DNA from: JAWLDA01 sp041686855
Lineage (GTDB): Bacteria; Bacillota; Limnochordia; DTU080; RSA5
Direction of reading: 5' to 3'
Assembly: GCA_041686855.1 (NCBI GenBank)
Contig: JAWLDA010000001.1
Coordinates: 434,001-498,000, forward strand
DNA: 64,000 nucleotides
Shown here in pieces: positions 25,477-34,303 of this stretch. Each line of letters begins with the position of its first letter. Position 1 is the stretch's first letter. The position numbers and the translations under genes are program-made. The notes under the pieces are model-generated. The model saw only the letters and a program-made list of their open reading frames with translations, was not told the DNA's origin and did not search any database.

Positions 25477-26616
25477 TTACGAAAGGGCGTTCTCCAGATC
25501 CCGGATGATGTCGTCGGCACTCTCGATGCCCACGGAGAGCCGTAGGAGACGGTCGTGGATGCCCAAGCGGGTGCGCTCCTCGGGTGGTACGTTTCCGTGG
25601 GTCTGCGACCACGGATAGGTGATCAGCGTCTCGGTGCCACCCAGGCTCTCGGCCAACAAGATGAGGTGTGTCCGGTCGAGGACGTCTCTGGCGGACTTCG
25701 CATCATCCAGCGCAAAGGAGACGACGCCCCCAAAGCCCGTGGATTGCTCTTTAAACACCCCGTGACTCGGATGATCGCTCAACCCTGGGTAGTGCACTTC
25801 GCTTACGCGTGGGTGGTTGAGGAGCCATTGGGCGATCTGCAAGGCATTCTCCTGACAGCGATCCATCCGTAAGGCAAGCGTCTTGATTCCCCTTAGGGTG
25901 AGCCAACTGTCGTGCGGTGAGAGGACCCCACCCGTCATCGTCTGAATGAATCGGAGTTCGTCGCCGACGTCGGGCGCCTTGGCAATCAGCAATCCCGCAA
26001 GTGTATCGTTGTGACCGGCTAAGTACTTCGTCGCGCTGTGTACGACGAGATCGGCACCCAATTCGAGGGGGCGCATGCACCAGGGAGTGAGGAAGGTGCT
26101 GTCGACGATGAGTCTTCCTCGGCGCTCGCGGCACAACGCTGCTAGTCCTCGGATATCCGCGCCCTTTAGGAGCGGATTGGTCGGCATCTCCACAAAGAGG
26201 CCCGCCGTGCGGTCGTTCCACGCCTCCTCGACGGCCTCGAGGTTTGAGGTGTCCACGAATGAGACTCTCACGCCGGCCGGCTGCAAAAGGTTGGCCAGCA
26301 GGCTAAAGGTGTGGCCGTACAAACCTTCCGTCGCGATGATGTGCTCGCCGAACTGAAAGAGTTGAAACGCCGCCGAGATCGCCGCCATCCCTGATGCGAA
26401 GGCGAGCCCGACTGTTCCCCCTTCGAGATCGGCGACCACTTCCTCGAGAGTGCTGCGAGTCGGGTTGCCGATGCGTGAGTAGTTGTACGCATCTTGGCCC
26501 TCGGCGAAAGGTCGCTTGTGTTCAAAGATGGCGCTTTGGTAGATCGGAGGAGAGACGCTCTGCCATGTATCGTCTCTGCGAACTCCGGCGCGGGCGAGCT
26601 TGGTCGATAGATTCAT
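25477..26616 (-). CDS. Cys/Met metabolism PLP enzyme (cystathionine gamma-synthase or beta-lyase type)
   Basis: Pyridoxal-phosphate enzyme of transsulfuration or methionine synthesis. Motifs include YSRIGNPTRSTLEE near residue 45, ASGMAAISAAFQL near 75, TNPLL near 148 and the PLP lysine in HSATKYLAGHNDTLAG near 195. The C-terminal RLSVGIESADDIIRDLE is typical of the family. Length (379) fits both cystathionine gamma-synthase and beta-lyase; sequence alone does not separate MetB, MetC and related lyases. It is reverse-oriented and isolated inside the sporulation block, with no other sulfur gene beside it. Confidence 0.92.
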   Translation of the reverse strand: MNLSTKLARAGVRRDDTWQSVSPPIYQSAIFEHKRPFAEGQDAYNYSRIGNPTRSTLEEVVADLEGGTVGLAFASGMAAISAAFQLFQFGEHIIATEGLYGHTFSLLANLLQPAGVRVSFVDTSNLEAVEEAWNDRTAGLFVEMPTNPLLKGADIRGLAALCRERRGRLIVDSTFLTPWCMRPLELGADLVVHSATKYLAGHNDTLAGLLIAKAPDVGDELRFIQTMTGGVLSPHDSWLTLRGIKTLALRMDRCQENALQIAQWLLNHPRVSEVHYPGLSDHPSHGVFKEQSTGFGGVVSFALDDAKSARDVLDRTHLILLAESLGGTETLITYPWSQTHGNVPPEERTRLGIHDRLLRLSVGIESADDIIRDLENALS

Positions 26617-26817
26617 CTGCGATCATCGCACCTCTCGTAAGAGCTTCGCCTAGAATTCTCAGTTTGATCGACAAGATCCTGCGCCCTAAGCCCAACTCCC
26701 CCGGCAGCGGTTCTAATTTACAAGCGTGCATTCATAGGAATGTGGTGTAGCCAAGCTTCGTGCGGCAGCACCTCGCGCCGCAAAACGGGAAGCGTGCGGC
26801 CAAGGAGGATGAGGCAC

Positions 26818-27153
26818 GTGAAAAGGAGTACGGCACTGGACGAGCGCCCTAAGGGGTCCCCAGAGCAGCAGCCGGGAGTGGCTCGCAAACGTCACCAGTT
26901 TACGCTCAAACAGCGCGAGTCGCTGAGTGTGGACGGAGTGGTGAATGTCGAGAGTTTCGACGATCAAACCGTCCTATTGGAGACAGACCAGGGGATGATG
27001 ACGATTCGCGGCGACGAGCTTCACATCAAGGAGCTTAATCTGGACGGCGGTAGTCTTCAAGTCGAGGGATTTGTACGCAGCATCGAGTACACCGGCGATG
27101 GCCCTCGGCAGAAGAAGAGCGCGAAAGGGGTGCTGGGTCGCCTCTTCAAATAG
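26818..27153 (+). CDS. yabP: Spore protein YabP
   Basis: YabP/YqfC-family sporulation protein, sigma-E dependent in Bacillus and needed for spore formation there. The 111 residues hold a basic N-terminus and the YabP core, REslSVDGVVNVESFDDQTVLLETDQGMMTIRG followed by LHIKELNLDGGSLQVEG (given here in two parts of the same domain). GTG 26818 is nine bases after AAGGAGG; ATG 26809 is too close to that site. It precedes yabQ, divIC and yabR in conserved order. Confidence 0.93.
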   Translation: MKRSTALDERPKGSPEQQPGVARKRHQFTLKQRESLSVDGVVNVESFDDQTVLLETDQGMMTIRGDELHIKELNLDGGSLQVEGFVRSIEYTGDGPRQKKSAKGVLGRLFK

Positions 27154-27274
27154 CAAACCTTAGTGTGATTAAAAAAGTTCGACACGTGTAACACGTTTGC
27201 GCGCCGGTTCATAGCATGGTAGGGTCTCGTGGCGCCGGGGAAAGGCGCCGACTACTGCAAGGTGGTGACCTACC

Positions 27275-27796
27275 GTGGAGAGCCTGGCACAGCAGACGTA
27301 CGCCTTTTTGATGACCATCCTCGCCGGAGGGGTTGTCGGCATCCTCTTTGATGTTTACCGTGTCCTCCGCTCTTTACTTGCGCCTAAACAATTGGCGACG
27401 GCGATGACAGATCTGCTCTACTGGATCGTCGTGACACCAACGCTCTTTGCCATGTTGCTCGCAGGGAATTGGGGCGAACTTCGTTTCTACGTCCTTCTTG
27501 GCTTGGGTGTAGGCCTGCTTCTGTACTTCCAGACGTTGAGCGCCAGCCTTATCTGGCTGATGATGAGCGCGCTCCGTGGCACGGGTCAGGTGGTTGGGTC
27601 CGGGTTGCACGCGCTGGCCCGATTAATTACGCTCCCGTTCTTGCTCATTCAGAGGCTCCTTTCAGCCTTTGTCCCGGGCGGAAGGCGGCGAGCGCCGCGC
27701 TGGGGACGAGTCGCGCAGCGCCCTCGCCCGGCTCGCTTAGCCATGGCCTGGCAAAAACTCTCATTCTCTCGGCTCTTTGGTCGCTTTGGGGGATAG
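27275..27796 (+). CDS. yabQ: Spore cortex protein YabQ
   Basis: Integral membrane protein of the forespore envelope; in Bacillus YabQ is needed for cortex formation. The 173 residues hold about four transmembrane segments in the first 125, starting LAQQTYAFLMTILAGGVVGILFDVYR (shown as the family-typical first helix with FDVYRVLR). A basic Arg-rich C-terminal tail follows. GTG 27275 follows AAGGTGGTGA. The intergenic space before it has a GGCGCC/GGCGCC hairpin near 27231-27249 but no recognised promoter. Confidence 0.92.
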   Translation: MESLAQQTYAFLMTILAGGVVGILFDVYRVLRSLLAPKQLATAMTDLLYWIVVTPTLFAMLLAGNWGELRFYVLLGLGVGLLLYFQTLSASLIWLMMSALRGTGQVVGSGLHALARLITLPFLLIQRLLSAFVPGGRRRAPRWGRVAQRPRPARLAMAWQKLSFSRLFGRFGG

Positions 27797-27915
27797 ACTC
27801 GGGTGAGCAGGGACCCTCTACAGCGGTGTGGAATCTTTTGCGGTAAACCTACGAGTCACTCTCTACCCCTGTAAAACGGCCGCAATGCTCTTGCCGCCAC
27901 TTGGAGGGCCAACCT

Positions 27916-28305
27916 GTGTCCACCGCCTCCGGCCAACGCAATCGGGGCGCACGCCGCCAGCGCCTGCGCCTAACGCCACGCTTTTGGTTGATCGTAGCGC
28001 TAGCCACGTTCGTTTATATCGCCGCATCCTACGCCTCGGGGTTTTTAGAGGTTTGGCGCCTGAGAATGGAGATTCGCCAGGTGCGGGCGGAGATCGCCGA
28101 CACCGAAGCTCGCAACCAAGAGTTACGCAATGAGTTGGAGTACCTTCAAAGTGATGAGTATATTGAAAAGGTGGCACGGGAAGAGCTAGGTCTAGTGAAG
28201 CCGGGAGAGACTCCGGTCCTATTTACGTCTCCAAACGAGTCTCCCGGGACTCCGCCGGACCGGCAGAGCTCGCAGGCGCCGGAGGCGGGGCGGACCGGTC
28301 CATAG
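27916..28305 (+). CDS. divIC: Septum formation initiator DivIC (FtsB-like)
   Basis: Bitopic division protein that complexes with FtsL and DivIB/FtsQ at the septum. A basic cytoplasmic N-terminus is followed by one transmembrane helix (about residues 24-42). A coiled coil comes next (about 46-80, MEIRQVRAEIADTEARN), then the hallmark YIEKVAREELGLVKPGE. A Pro/Ser-rich tail ends it. GTG 27916 follows GGAGGG by eight bases; TTG 27901 precedes that site. Confidence 0.93.
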   Translation: MSTASGQRNRGARRQRLRLTPRFWLIVALATFVYIAASYASGFLEVWRLRMEIRQVRAEIADTEARNQELRNELEYLQSDEYIEKVAREELGLVKPGETPVLFTSPNESPGTPPDRQSSQAPEAGRTGP

Positions 28306-28323
28306 AGCGCACCGTTTCTCCTG

Positions 28324-28353
28324 TTGACATAAAATAAAAATGTCCGATATAAT
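28324..28353 (+). promoter_or_regulatory. Consensus promoter of yabR
   Basis: TTGACA (28324-28329), 18-base spacer, TATAAT (28348-28353). Both hexamers are perfect, so yabR should be strongly expressed in vegetative cells. Confidence 0.92.
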
Positions 28354-28409
28354 AAGGAGCAATTAGGTTCATTAGTTCGGTAATCACCTACAGGAGGACT
28401 TGTCACCGT

Positions 28410-28853
28410 ATGGCATTGGAAGTCGGCAGTATTGTCGAAGGCAAAGTTACCGGCATTACCCACTTTGGAGCCTTCGTCGAGCTTGAAGAAGGAAAGACAG
28501 GTTTGGTGCACATCTCCGAGGTCGCCGACGCCTACGTCCACGACATCAAGGACTTCATCAAGCAAGACGACGTGATCAAAGTTAAGATTATCAACATGCA
28601 AGAGGGGAAAATCGGACTTTCAATTCGACAGGTAACCGGCTCAGCCGAGCGCGGCGCCGGCTCCCCCAACGCTGGACCGCCTCCCGGGCGACCGCGGGGT
28701 AATTTTAGGGGAGGTCGAGGCGGCGGACGTGGACGCTCGTCGTTTGAGGATAAGCTTAAAGGATTCCTCAAGGATAGTGATGAACGACAGCAGTCGCTTC
28801 GGCGCAGTCAGGACTCTAAGCGCGGTGGTCGCGGGACACGACGAGACTTTTAG
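28410..28853 (+). CDS. yabR: S1-domain RNA-binding protein YabR
   Basis: Small RNA-binding protein of the YabR/general stress protein 13 type. An S1 domain fills residues 3-75 (GSIVEGKVTGITHFGAFVEL; GLVHISEV; GKIGLSIRQ). The C-terminal half is disordered and rich in Gly, Arg and Pro, including a GGRGGGRGR stretch that likely adds RNA affinity. ATG 28410 follows AGGAGGA. It sits directly after divIC, as in Bacillus, but with its own strong promoter and terminator. Confidence 0.95.
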   Translation: MALEVGSIVEGKVTGITHFGAFVELEEGKTGLVHISEVADAYVHDIKDFIKQDDVIKVKIINMQEGKIGLSIRQVTGSAERGAGSPNAGPPPGRPRGNFRGGRGGGRGRSSFEDKLKGFLKDSDERQQSLRRSQDSKRGGRGTRRDF

Positions 28854-28899
28854 GGATCGTTTAGACGATCGCAAAGCAACGTTAATATTTATGCACTGT

Positions 28900-28936
28900 G
28901 CCCTCCAGGTGGCGTGCCACTCTGCGAGGGCTTTTT
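28900..28936 (+). terminator. Terminator of yabR
   Basis: GCCCTC (28900-28905) pairs with GAGGGC (28926-28931), enclosing an inner GTGGC/GCCAC stem, followed by five T. It overlaps the GTG at 28914, which argues against that codon as the start of the next gene. Confidence 0.88.
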
Positions 28937-28979
28937 CGTGGGAACGAGGCGCACAATCTGTTGGTGGGAGGACAGCCAC

Positions 28980-30614
28980 TTGAGCTTGTCGGGTGCGTGG
29001 ATTGCGGAGTATGGGTGGTCCGCATGTACGGATCGGGATGTCGACCTGTTGGAGGTGCAGATGGGGCGCCGCCCCCACGGCGTGTTGGCGGTCGCTCTCC
29101 GGTGTCGGTACGGTTCGCCCCAAGTGATCGTGAACGATCCTGCCCCTACGACGGACGCAGGGGTTCGGCGCCCGTTTCCGACGCTCTTTTGGCTCTCCTG
29201 TGCTCACCTCGTAAGTGCCGTCAGCGCTCTGGAGTCTGAGGGCTGGGTGGCCAAGATGCGGAGGCGATTGCTGGAGGACGAGCAGCTCGCCCGTGCAATG
29301 GAGGATGCACATCGGGAGTACGCGGCGCTGCGCCTTGCGATGTGCGATCCCCAAGCCGTTGAGCAAATGAAAAGGAAGGCGCCTCAGCAGTACAGGGTGC
29401 TCGCCGAGTCTGGTGTCGCCGGCATCGTGGCGGCGGATGGGGTGAAGTGTCTGCACACGCACCTCGCTGATTACCTCGGGCGACGGGGGCGAACTGGCGA
29501 CCACGCAACGTCCGCCGTCAACCCGATCGGACGCATGACGGCGCAGCTCCTCTTGGAGCGCGGTGTCGACTTAAAGGGCAGCGTCGCATGCCAGGGATGC
29601 CCGCATGAGGACGTGTGTCGAGCACTCCGTGTCCAGCGGCGTGCATTGACTGTGATCGACATAGGGAGCAATTCGCTCCGTCTCCTTAAGGGCGTATGGA
29701 GCGCCGGCGAGGGAGAGGAACGGTTGTCCGAGTGGGTCGCCCAGGATCGGCGTCGGGCCACCACTCGGCTGGGCGCTCGCGGGGCAGATGGAGAGGCGCT
29801 GGGTGAAGAGGCGGTCGCGCGCAGTATCGACGTCCTGGACTCCTTCTCCGGGTCCTTCAGTCCCCAGGATCCGGCGCCGGTCGCGGTAGCCACTGCGGCC
29901 GTACGGCGCTCCGCCCGCGGCGGCGAATTCTTGTTGCGGGTGTGGGAGACGACACGAATTAGCGCCCCGATCCTGTCGGAGGAGGATGAGGCACGGCTGT
30001 CGTTTCTTGGAGCCGTCAAGGGTCTCGCTTCGTTAAAGCGAGACAACGTGTGCGTGGTGATCGACGTCGGAGGCGGTTCGACAGAGGTCGCCTTCGGCTG
30101 GGGAAGCGGGGTGGCAACAGAGCGGATCAGCTTGCCAATTGGCGCGGTCGTCGCCGCAGACGAGTACTTGTCCACGGATCCTCCCCGTGGGGTTGAGCTG
30201 CGGCGGCTGCAGGAGGCTCTTGATGCGATGATTCCTGTCCAGTTAGGGGGGGATCCCGAGGACGGACGCCCTCGGCGAGTTATTGCCGTCGGAGGGACCG
30301 CTACGACGGCTGTAGCGATACATCAACAAATGGTGGACTACGATCCTGAGCGTGTCCATGCAGCAGTGCTTGAGACGGAGGCACTCGCTACTATGACAGC
30401 CGCCCTGGCACAGATGCCCTTCGCAGATCGGCGGCGAGTGACGGGGCTCGAACCGGAGCGGGCGGATGTGATTGTTGCGGGTCTGCTCATTTTGCACACG
30501 CTCCTCGTACGTTTGGCCGCGTCCTCTGTGATCGTCAGCGAAAGCGACATCCTGCAAGGCCTACTGTGGGAAAACTTTGGCCCCACTGGTTTGATTGACG
30601 AGGATGGGGTCTAG
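28980..30614 (+). CDS. ppx: DUF501 fused to Ppx/GppA exopolyphosphatase
   Basis: A two-part protein of 544 residues. The first 180 or so match DUF501 (LLEVQMGRRPHGVLAVALRC, FPTLFWLSCAHLVSAVSALE, then a conserved Cys pair in VACQGCPHEDVC). The rest is a Ppx/GppA phosphatase of the actin-like fold, with VIDIGSNSLRLL near residue 222, VATAAVRRS near 303, a VVIDVGGGSTEVAFG near 360 and VIAVGGTATT near 440. It probably hydrolyses polyphosphate or pppGpp. In Actinobacteria DUF501 and ppx are separate neighbours after an FtsB/DivIC gene; here they are fused, after divIC and yabR. TTG 28980 follows GGGAGG. Confidence 0.88.
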   Translation: MSLSGAWIAEYGWSACTDRDVDLLEVQMGRRPHGVLAVALRCRYGSPQVIVNDPAPTTDAGVRRPFPTLFWLSCAHLVSAVSALESEGWVAKMRRRLLEDEQLARAMEDAHREYAALRLAMCDPQAVEQMKRKAPQQYRVLAESGVAGIVAADGVKCLHTHLADYLGRRGRTGDHATSAVNPIGRMTAQLLLERGVDLKGSVACQGCPHEDVCRALRVQRRALTVIDIGSNSLRLLKGVWSAGEGEERLSEWVAQDRRRATTRLGARGADGEALGEEAVARSIDVLDSFSGSFSPQDPAPVAVATAAVRRSARGGEFLLRVWETTRISAPILSEEDEARLSFLGAVKGLASLKRDNVCVVIDVGGGSTEVAFGWGSGVATERISLPIGAVVAADEYLSTDPPRGVELRRLQEALDAMIPVQLGGDPEDGRPRRVIAVGGTATTAVAIHQQMVDYDPERVHAAVLETEALATMTAALAQMPFADRRRVTGLEPERADVIVAGLLILHTLLVRLAASSVIVSESDILQGLLWENFGPTGLIDEDGV

Positions 30615-30624
30615 GATATATAAT
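30595..30624 (+). promoter_or_regulatory. Promoter of tRNA-Leu
   Basis: TTGACG (30595-30600), 18-base spacer, TATAAT (30619-30624). It overlaps the end of the ppx gene. Confidence 0.85.
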
Positions 30625-30636
30625 TTCTGTTACCGC

Positions 30637-30723
30637 GCCGGAGTGGTGGAACGGCAGACACGGCGGACTTAAAATCCTCTGGGCCGAAGGCCCGTGCGGG
30701 TTCGAATCCCGCCTCCGGCACCA
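30637..30723 (+). tRNA. tRNA-Leu (anticodon UAA)
   Basis: Class II tRNA. Acceptor GCCGGAG pairs with CTCCGGC (30713-30719). Anticodon loop CTTAAAA gives UAA. The long variable arm forms GGGCC/GGCCC, the T-loop is GGTTCGAATCC, and CCA is encoded. Confidence 0.96.
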
Positions 30724-30778
30724 TCTTTTTGTTGCTAGGCATGTCGTTTGCCCCGAGACGTAGTTCGTCGACACTCTT

Positions 30779-30825
30779 AAAAGACCCAAGCGTTGGCTAT
30801 GCGGCCGACGCTTGGGTCTTTTGTG
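30779..30825 (+). terminator. Terminator of tRNA-Leu
   Basis: Perfect 15-bp stem AAAAGACCCAAGCGT / ACGCTTGGGTCTTTT (30779-30793, 30808-30822). It ends in TTTT and can work on both strands. The next 130 bases up to uvsE show no consensus promoter. Confidence 0.9.
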
Positions 30826-30952
30826 CTGCGCCGGCTTTGGAGAGACGTTTTGTCTACTCCTTAGAGATCGGGACTCCCATCACGGACGCCGTGGCATCGT
30901 ATAGAGGTAACCCTTCAAAAGATTTGCCTGTGGAAGGAGCCTCGTAACACCG

Positions 30953-31888
30953 ATGCACCTCAACTTTGGATTTGTCGCAATCTGTCTTTCGGAGAAATCG
31001 TGTTCACCGGCCGGGAACGTGACGTTCGCCAGCCTTAAAGAGCTCTCCCCGGAGATTCAACGCTCGCGCATTCACCGTGTGGCCAAACGAAACTTGGAGA
31101 ACACCGCCCGCATCATGTGGTTCCTACGTGCTCACGAGATTCCCCTTTACCGCATCTCTGCCAACCTCATTCCCCTTGCTACCCACACGGTTACGGACGG
31201 CTGGGAGTGGTGGGACGATGAGGAGCTGATCGAGTTAGGGGCCAAAATCGGGCGCATCGCGCGAGAGAATGACTACCGCATTAGCTCTCATCTACCGGAA
31301 GTGTGCGGCCTCACCAGTCCGCAGTCGTTTCACTGGATGCAGTCCTACCTCGATTATCACGAACGTCTCTTCGATTTACTCGATTTGGATGATCGAGTCG
31401 TCATCGTCGTGCACGTCGGTGGTGTATACGGTGAGAAGGAACAAGCGCTCACGGCGGCTCGCGACAACGTGTCTGCACTGAACGAGTGGGCGCGCCGGCG
31501 CATCGCACTCGAGAACGATGACCGCAGTTACACGTACGAGGAGACCTTGGCGCTGGCCGAAGAAGGGGGCTTGCGCACCGTCTTTGATTGGCATCATCAT
31601 GTGGTCAATTCCGGGACGTGCCGCGAGCCGGAAGCGCTCCTTCCGCTATTAAAAAGAGGCGCCGCGGCATGGACGCACCGTCCCATGAAGGTGCACGTCT
31701 CAAGTCCCAAGAATGATTCACAGGTTAGGGCTCACGCGGACTTTGTGGAGATTGAGTTTGTTCGGCCCTTCTTCGAGCTTCTTACTGAGCTCTCCCTGCC
31801 CAGTGTGGACGTGATGGTCGAAGCGAAGCAGAAAGATTTGGCGCTCTTTCGACTGCGAGACGCGTGGAGGGGAGAGAACGACGTGTGA
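30953..31888 (+). CDS. uvsE: UV damage endonuclease UvsE (UVDE)
   Basis: Nicks DNA 5' to UV photoproducts, an alternative to UvrABC. It has the TIM-barrel UVDE family pattern: FGFVAICLSE at the start, YRISANLIPLATH near residue 65, SSHLPE near 105, VVHVGGVYGEK near 150, RIALENDDRSYTYEE near 183, and FDWHHHVVNSG near 212. Metal-binding His, Glu and Asp residues are present, as is DVMVEAKQKDLAL near the end. In Bacillus UvsE is spore-associated, so a role in spore DNA repair is plausible. It is followed 22 bases later by tex. Confidence 0.95.
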   Translation: MHLNFGFVAICLSEKSCSPAGNVTFASLKELSPEIQRSRIHRVAKRNLENTARIMWFLRAHEIPLYRISANLIPLATHTVTDGWEWWDDEELIELGAKIGRIARENDYRISSHLPEVCGLTSPQSFHWMQSYLDYHERLFDLLDLDDRVVIVVHVGGVYGEKEQALTAARDNVSALNEWARRRIALENDDRSYTYEETLALAEEGGLRTVFDWHHHVVNSGTCREPEALLPLLKRGAAAWTHRPMKVHVSSPKNDSQVRAHADFVEIEFVRPFFELLTELSLPSVDVMVEAKQKDLALFRLRDAWRGENDV

Positions 31889-31909
31889 CGAGTGCGGAGG
31901 TAGCATAGG

Positions 31910-34195
31910 ATGCCCCAGGCCCAAATCGTCGAGCAACTGCAGCGCGAGTTTGACGCGACGTCTCATCAAATGGAGCAGATCGTCCGCCTTCTCGATGACG
32001 AGAACACTGTTTGGTTCATCGCCCGCTACCGTAAAGAGCAGACGGGCGGGCTCGATGAGGAACGGCTGCAGCGTTTGAGCGAGCGGCTGGTCGAATTGCG
32101 CGCGCTCGCAAGCCGGAAGGCGGATGTGCTGCGTCTCCTTGAGGAGCAGGGAAACCTGGCCGAGGCGTTGCGTGAAGAGATTGAGCAGGCGACGAGCGTG
32201 CAGCGCGTCGAGGATTTGTACCGGCCGTTTCGTCCTAAACGGCGTACTCGGGCGGGGGTCGCACGAGAGAAGGGGCTCCTCCCTCTGGCTCGAATCCTCG
32301 TGTGGTCGACTGTACCTCGAGCGCTTGCCTCCCTCGACGCCGCCGAAGCCCTTGCGGAGCGACTCCTGCCCGAGTTTGAGGGAGTGGCGAGTCCCGACGA
32401 GGCGTGGCAAGGGGCGCAAGACCTCGTGGCTGAGTGGGCCACCGACGACGCAGATGTACGTTCGGCCGCCCGGACGTGGGTGAGTCGCAAAGGCGAGCTC
32501 GTGGTCGAATCGGTCAAAGCCGAAGAGGAGCGGGAACCTACCGAGTTCGACGACTACTTCGGCTTTCGTCGCCCACTCTCACGCATGCGGCCCCATCAGG
32601 TGCTCGCAATCGACCGAGGGGAGCAGGCGGGCGTGCTGCGCGTCCGCATTGAGCTCGACGAGTCCGAGTTTTTACAGCGTATGAACGCCCGACTCCGCGC
32701 CGGCAAAGTGGTCGACGAAGCGAGGCTCACGCCTGCGGAGGAGTCAGGACGTGGGTACACTCCGGTTCGGGGGCTACTCAAAGAGGCGCTCACCCGACTG
32801 CGCGAGGCTGCCGTCAAAGATGGATTCCGCCGCCTCTTGTGGCCCGCAGTCACCAGGGAGGTGCGCAAGGAGCTGACGCAGAAGGCGCATGAGCACGCGA
32901 TCGGCGTCTTTGGTAGCAATTTGCGCCAACTTTTGTTGCAGCCACCATTGCCGGCAGCAGTCGTGATGGGGATAGACCCCGGCTACAGAGCTGGGTGCAA
33001 AGTGGCCGTCGTCTCTGAGACGGGGGAGCTGCTGCAAGCGGTGACGACCTATCCCCACCCACCACAGCGCCAATGGGACGAGAGCGTGCGCACACTGGTG
33101 GAGCTGACGCTGAAGCACAAGGTCGAGGTGATCGCCGTCGGCAATGGCACCGCTGCTCATGAGACGCAGCGTCTGGCGGCCGAGGTGATTGCAGCGCTCG
33201 CCAAGAGCGGCAATCACCACACGGCTGAAGTGCGTTACACCGTCGTAAACGAGGCGGGAGCCTCCGTCTACTCAGCTTCACCGACCGCTCGGGCTGAGTT
33301 CCCCGATCTTGACGTCACACTACGCAGTGCAGTCTCCATCGCCCGGCGGTTGCAAGACCCACTGGCTGAGCTGGTCAAGATCGACCCCAAATCGATCGGT
33401 GTCGGGCTTTACCAACACGATGTCGACCAGACGAGGCTGGCCGACTCCCTCGATCTCGTCGTAGCGTCGTGCGTGAACCGCGTCGGCGTGGAGCTGAATA
33501 CGGCCTCCTCGGAGTTGCTGGGTCGGGTGTCGGGGCTTTCGGCGCGTCAGGCCGCGGCGATCGTGGAGCATCGCCGCACAATTGGACGCTTTACGGCCCG
33601 CAAGGAGCTGCGAAACGTACCGGGTATCGGGCCGAAAACCTTTGAACAGTGCGTAGGCTTCGTGCGCGTGGTCGATGGTGACGAACCACTGGATCGGACG
33701 TCAATACATCCGGAGTCGTACCCGATCGCTCGGCGGCTGTTGCAGCGGCTGATTGGAAAGGGAAGTGAAGCGATCCTCTCGAACGGAGAGCGGCAGGCGA
33801 TGCAAAACACCTTGCGCGACGTTGATCTAGGTGCGTGTGCGCATGAGTGGGATGTTGGATTACCCACGTTGACGGATATTGCGGCCGCTTTGGTGGAGCC
33901 GGGGCGCGACCCGCGGGCGGAGCTGACGCCGCCCCTTTTGCGCAGCGAGGTCCTTGAGATCGAGGACGTGCGGCCTGACATGCAGTTTCAGGGGACCGTC
34001 ACCAATGTCGTGGACTTCGGCGCGTTCGTCGACATCGGATTAAAGAAAGCGGGACTGCTGCACGTCTCCGAGCTGTCGGAGCAGTTCGTACAGGATCCTT
34101 TTGACGTCGTGAGCGTGGGGGATATCCTCCAGGTGCGCGTGATCAGTGTCGATCCCGATAGGGGCCGGATCGGTCTCAGCTTGCTAAACAGATGA
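31910..34195 (+). CDS. tex: Tex family RNA-binding protein
   Basis: Conserved transcription accessory protein related to eukaryotic Spt6. The helical Tex N-terminus (residues 1-185, IARYRKEQTGGLDEERL) is followed by a YqgF/RNase H-like domain (about 325-450, VMGIDPGYRAGCKVAVV). Helix-hairpin-helix repeats follow (about 490-560, NTASSELLGRVSGL, LRNVPGIGPKTFEQ). A C-terminal S1 domain (about 685-760, FQGTVTNVVDFGAFVDIGLK) completes it. The 761-residue length is normal. ATG 31910 follows GGAGGTAGC. It is likely co-transcribed with uvsE. Confidence 0.97.
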   Translation: MPQAQIVEQLQREFDATSHQMEQIVRLLDDENTVWFIARYRKEQTGGLDEERLQRLSERLVELRALASRKADVLRLLEEQGNLAEALREEIEQATSVQRVEDLYRPFRPKRRTRAGVAREKGLLPLARILVWSTVPRALASLDAAEALAERLLPEFEGVASPDEAWQGAQDLVAEWATDDADVRSAARTWVSRKGELVVESVKAEEEREPTEFDDYFGFRRPLSRMRPHQVLAIDRGEQAGVLRVRIELDESEFLQRMNARLRAGKVVDEARLTPAEESGRGYTPVRGLLKEALTRLREAAVKDGFRRLLWPAVTREVRKELTQKAHEHAIGVFGSNLRQLLLQPPLPAAVVMGIDPGYRAGCKVAVVSETGELLQAVTTYPHPPQRQWDESVRTLVELTLKHKVEVIAVGNGTAAHETQRLAAEVIAALAKSGNHHTAEVRYTVVNEAGASVYSASPTARAEFPDLDVTLRSAVSIARRLQDPLAELVKIDPKSIGVGLYQHDVDQTRLADSLDLVVASCVNRVGVELNTASSELLGRVSGLSARQAAAIVEHRRTIGRFTARKELRNVPGIGPKTFEQCVGFVRVVDGDEPLDRTSIHPESYPIARRLLQRLIGKGSEAILSNGERQAMQNTLRDVDLGACAHEWDVGLPTLTDIAAALVEPGRDPRAELTPPLLRSEVLEIEDVRPDMQFQGTVTNVVDFGAFVDIGLKKAGLLHVSELSEQFVQDPFDVVSVGDILQVRVISVDPDRGRIGLSLLNR

Positions 34196-34303
34196 GAAAT
34201 CCTTTGAAATGCAGTAAGATGTATGTAGTGACCTGGAAAGTGTGTATCGAAGTGAAAGTGGGAGCGCGACGGGTGTAGCGCTCGATGTCGAGGAGGCAAC
34301 AAC

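Noticed and set aside
28914..28979. GTG 28914 as the start of the DUF501-Ppx gene
   Set aside because: It lies inside the yabR terminator hairpin; TTG 28980 has its own ribosome binding site.
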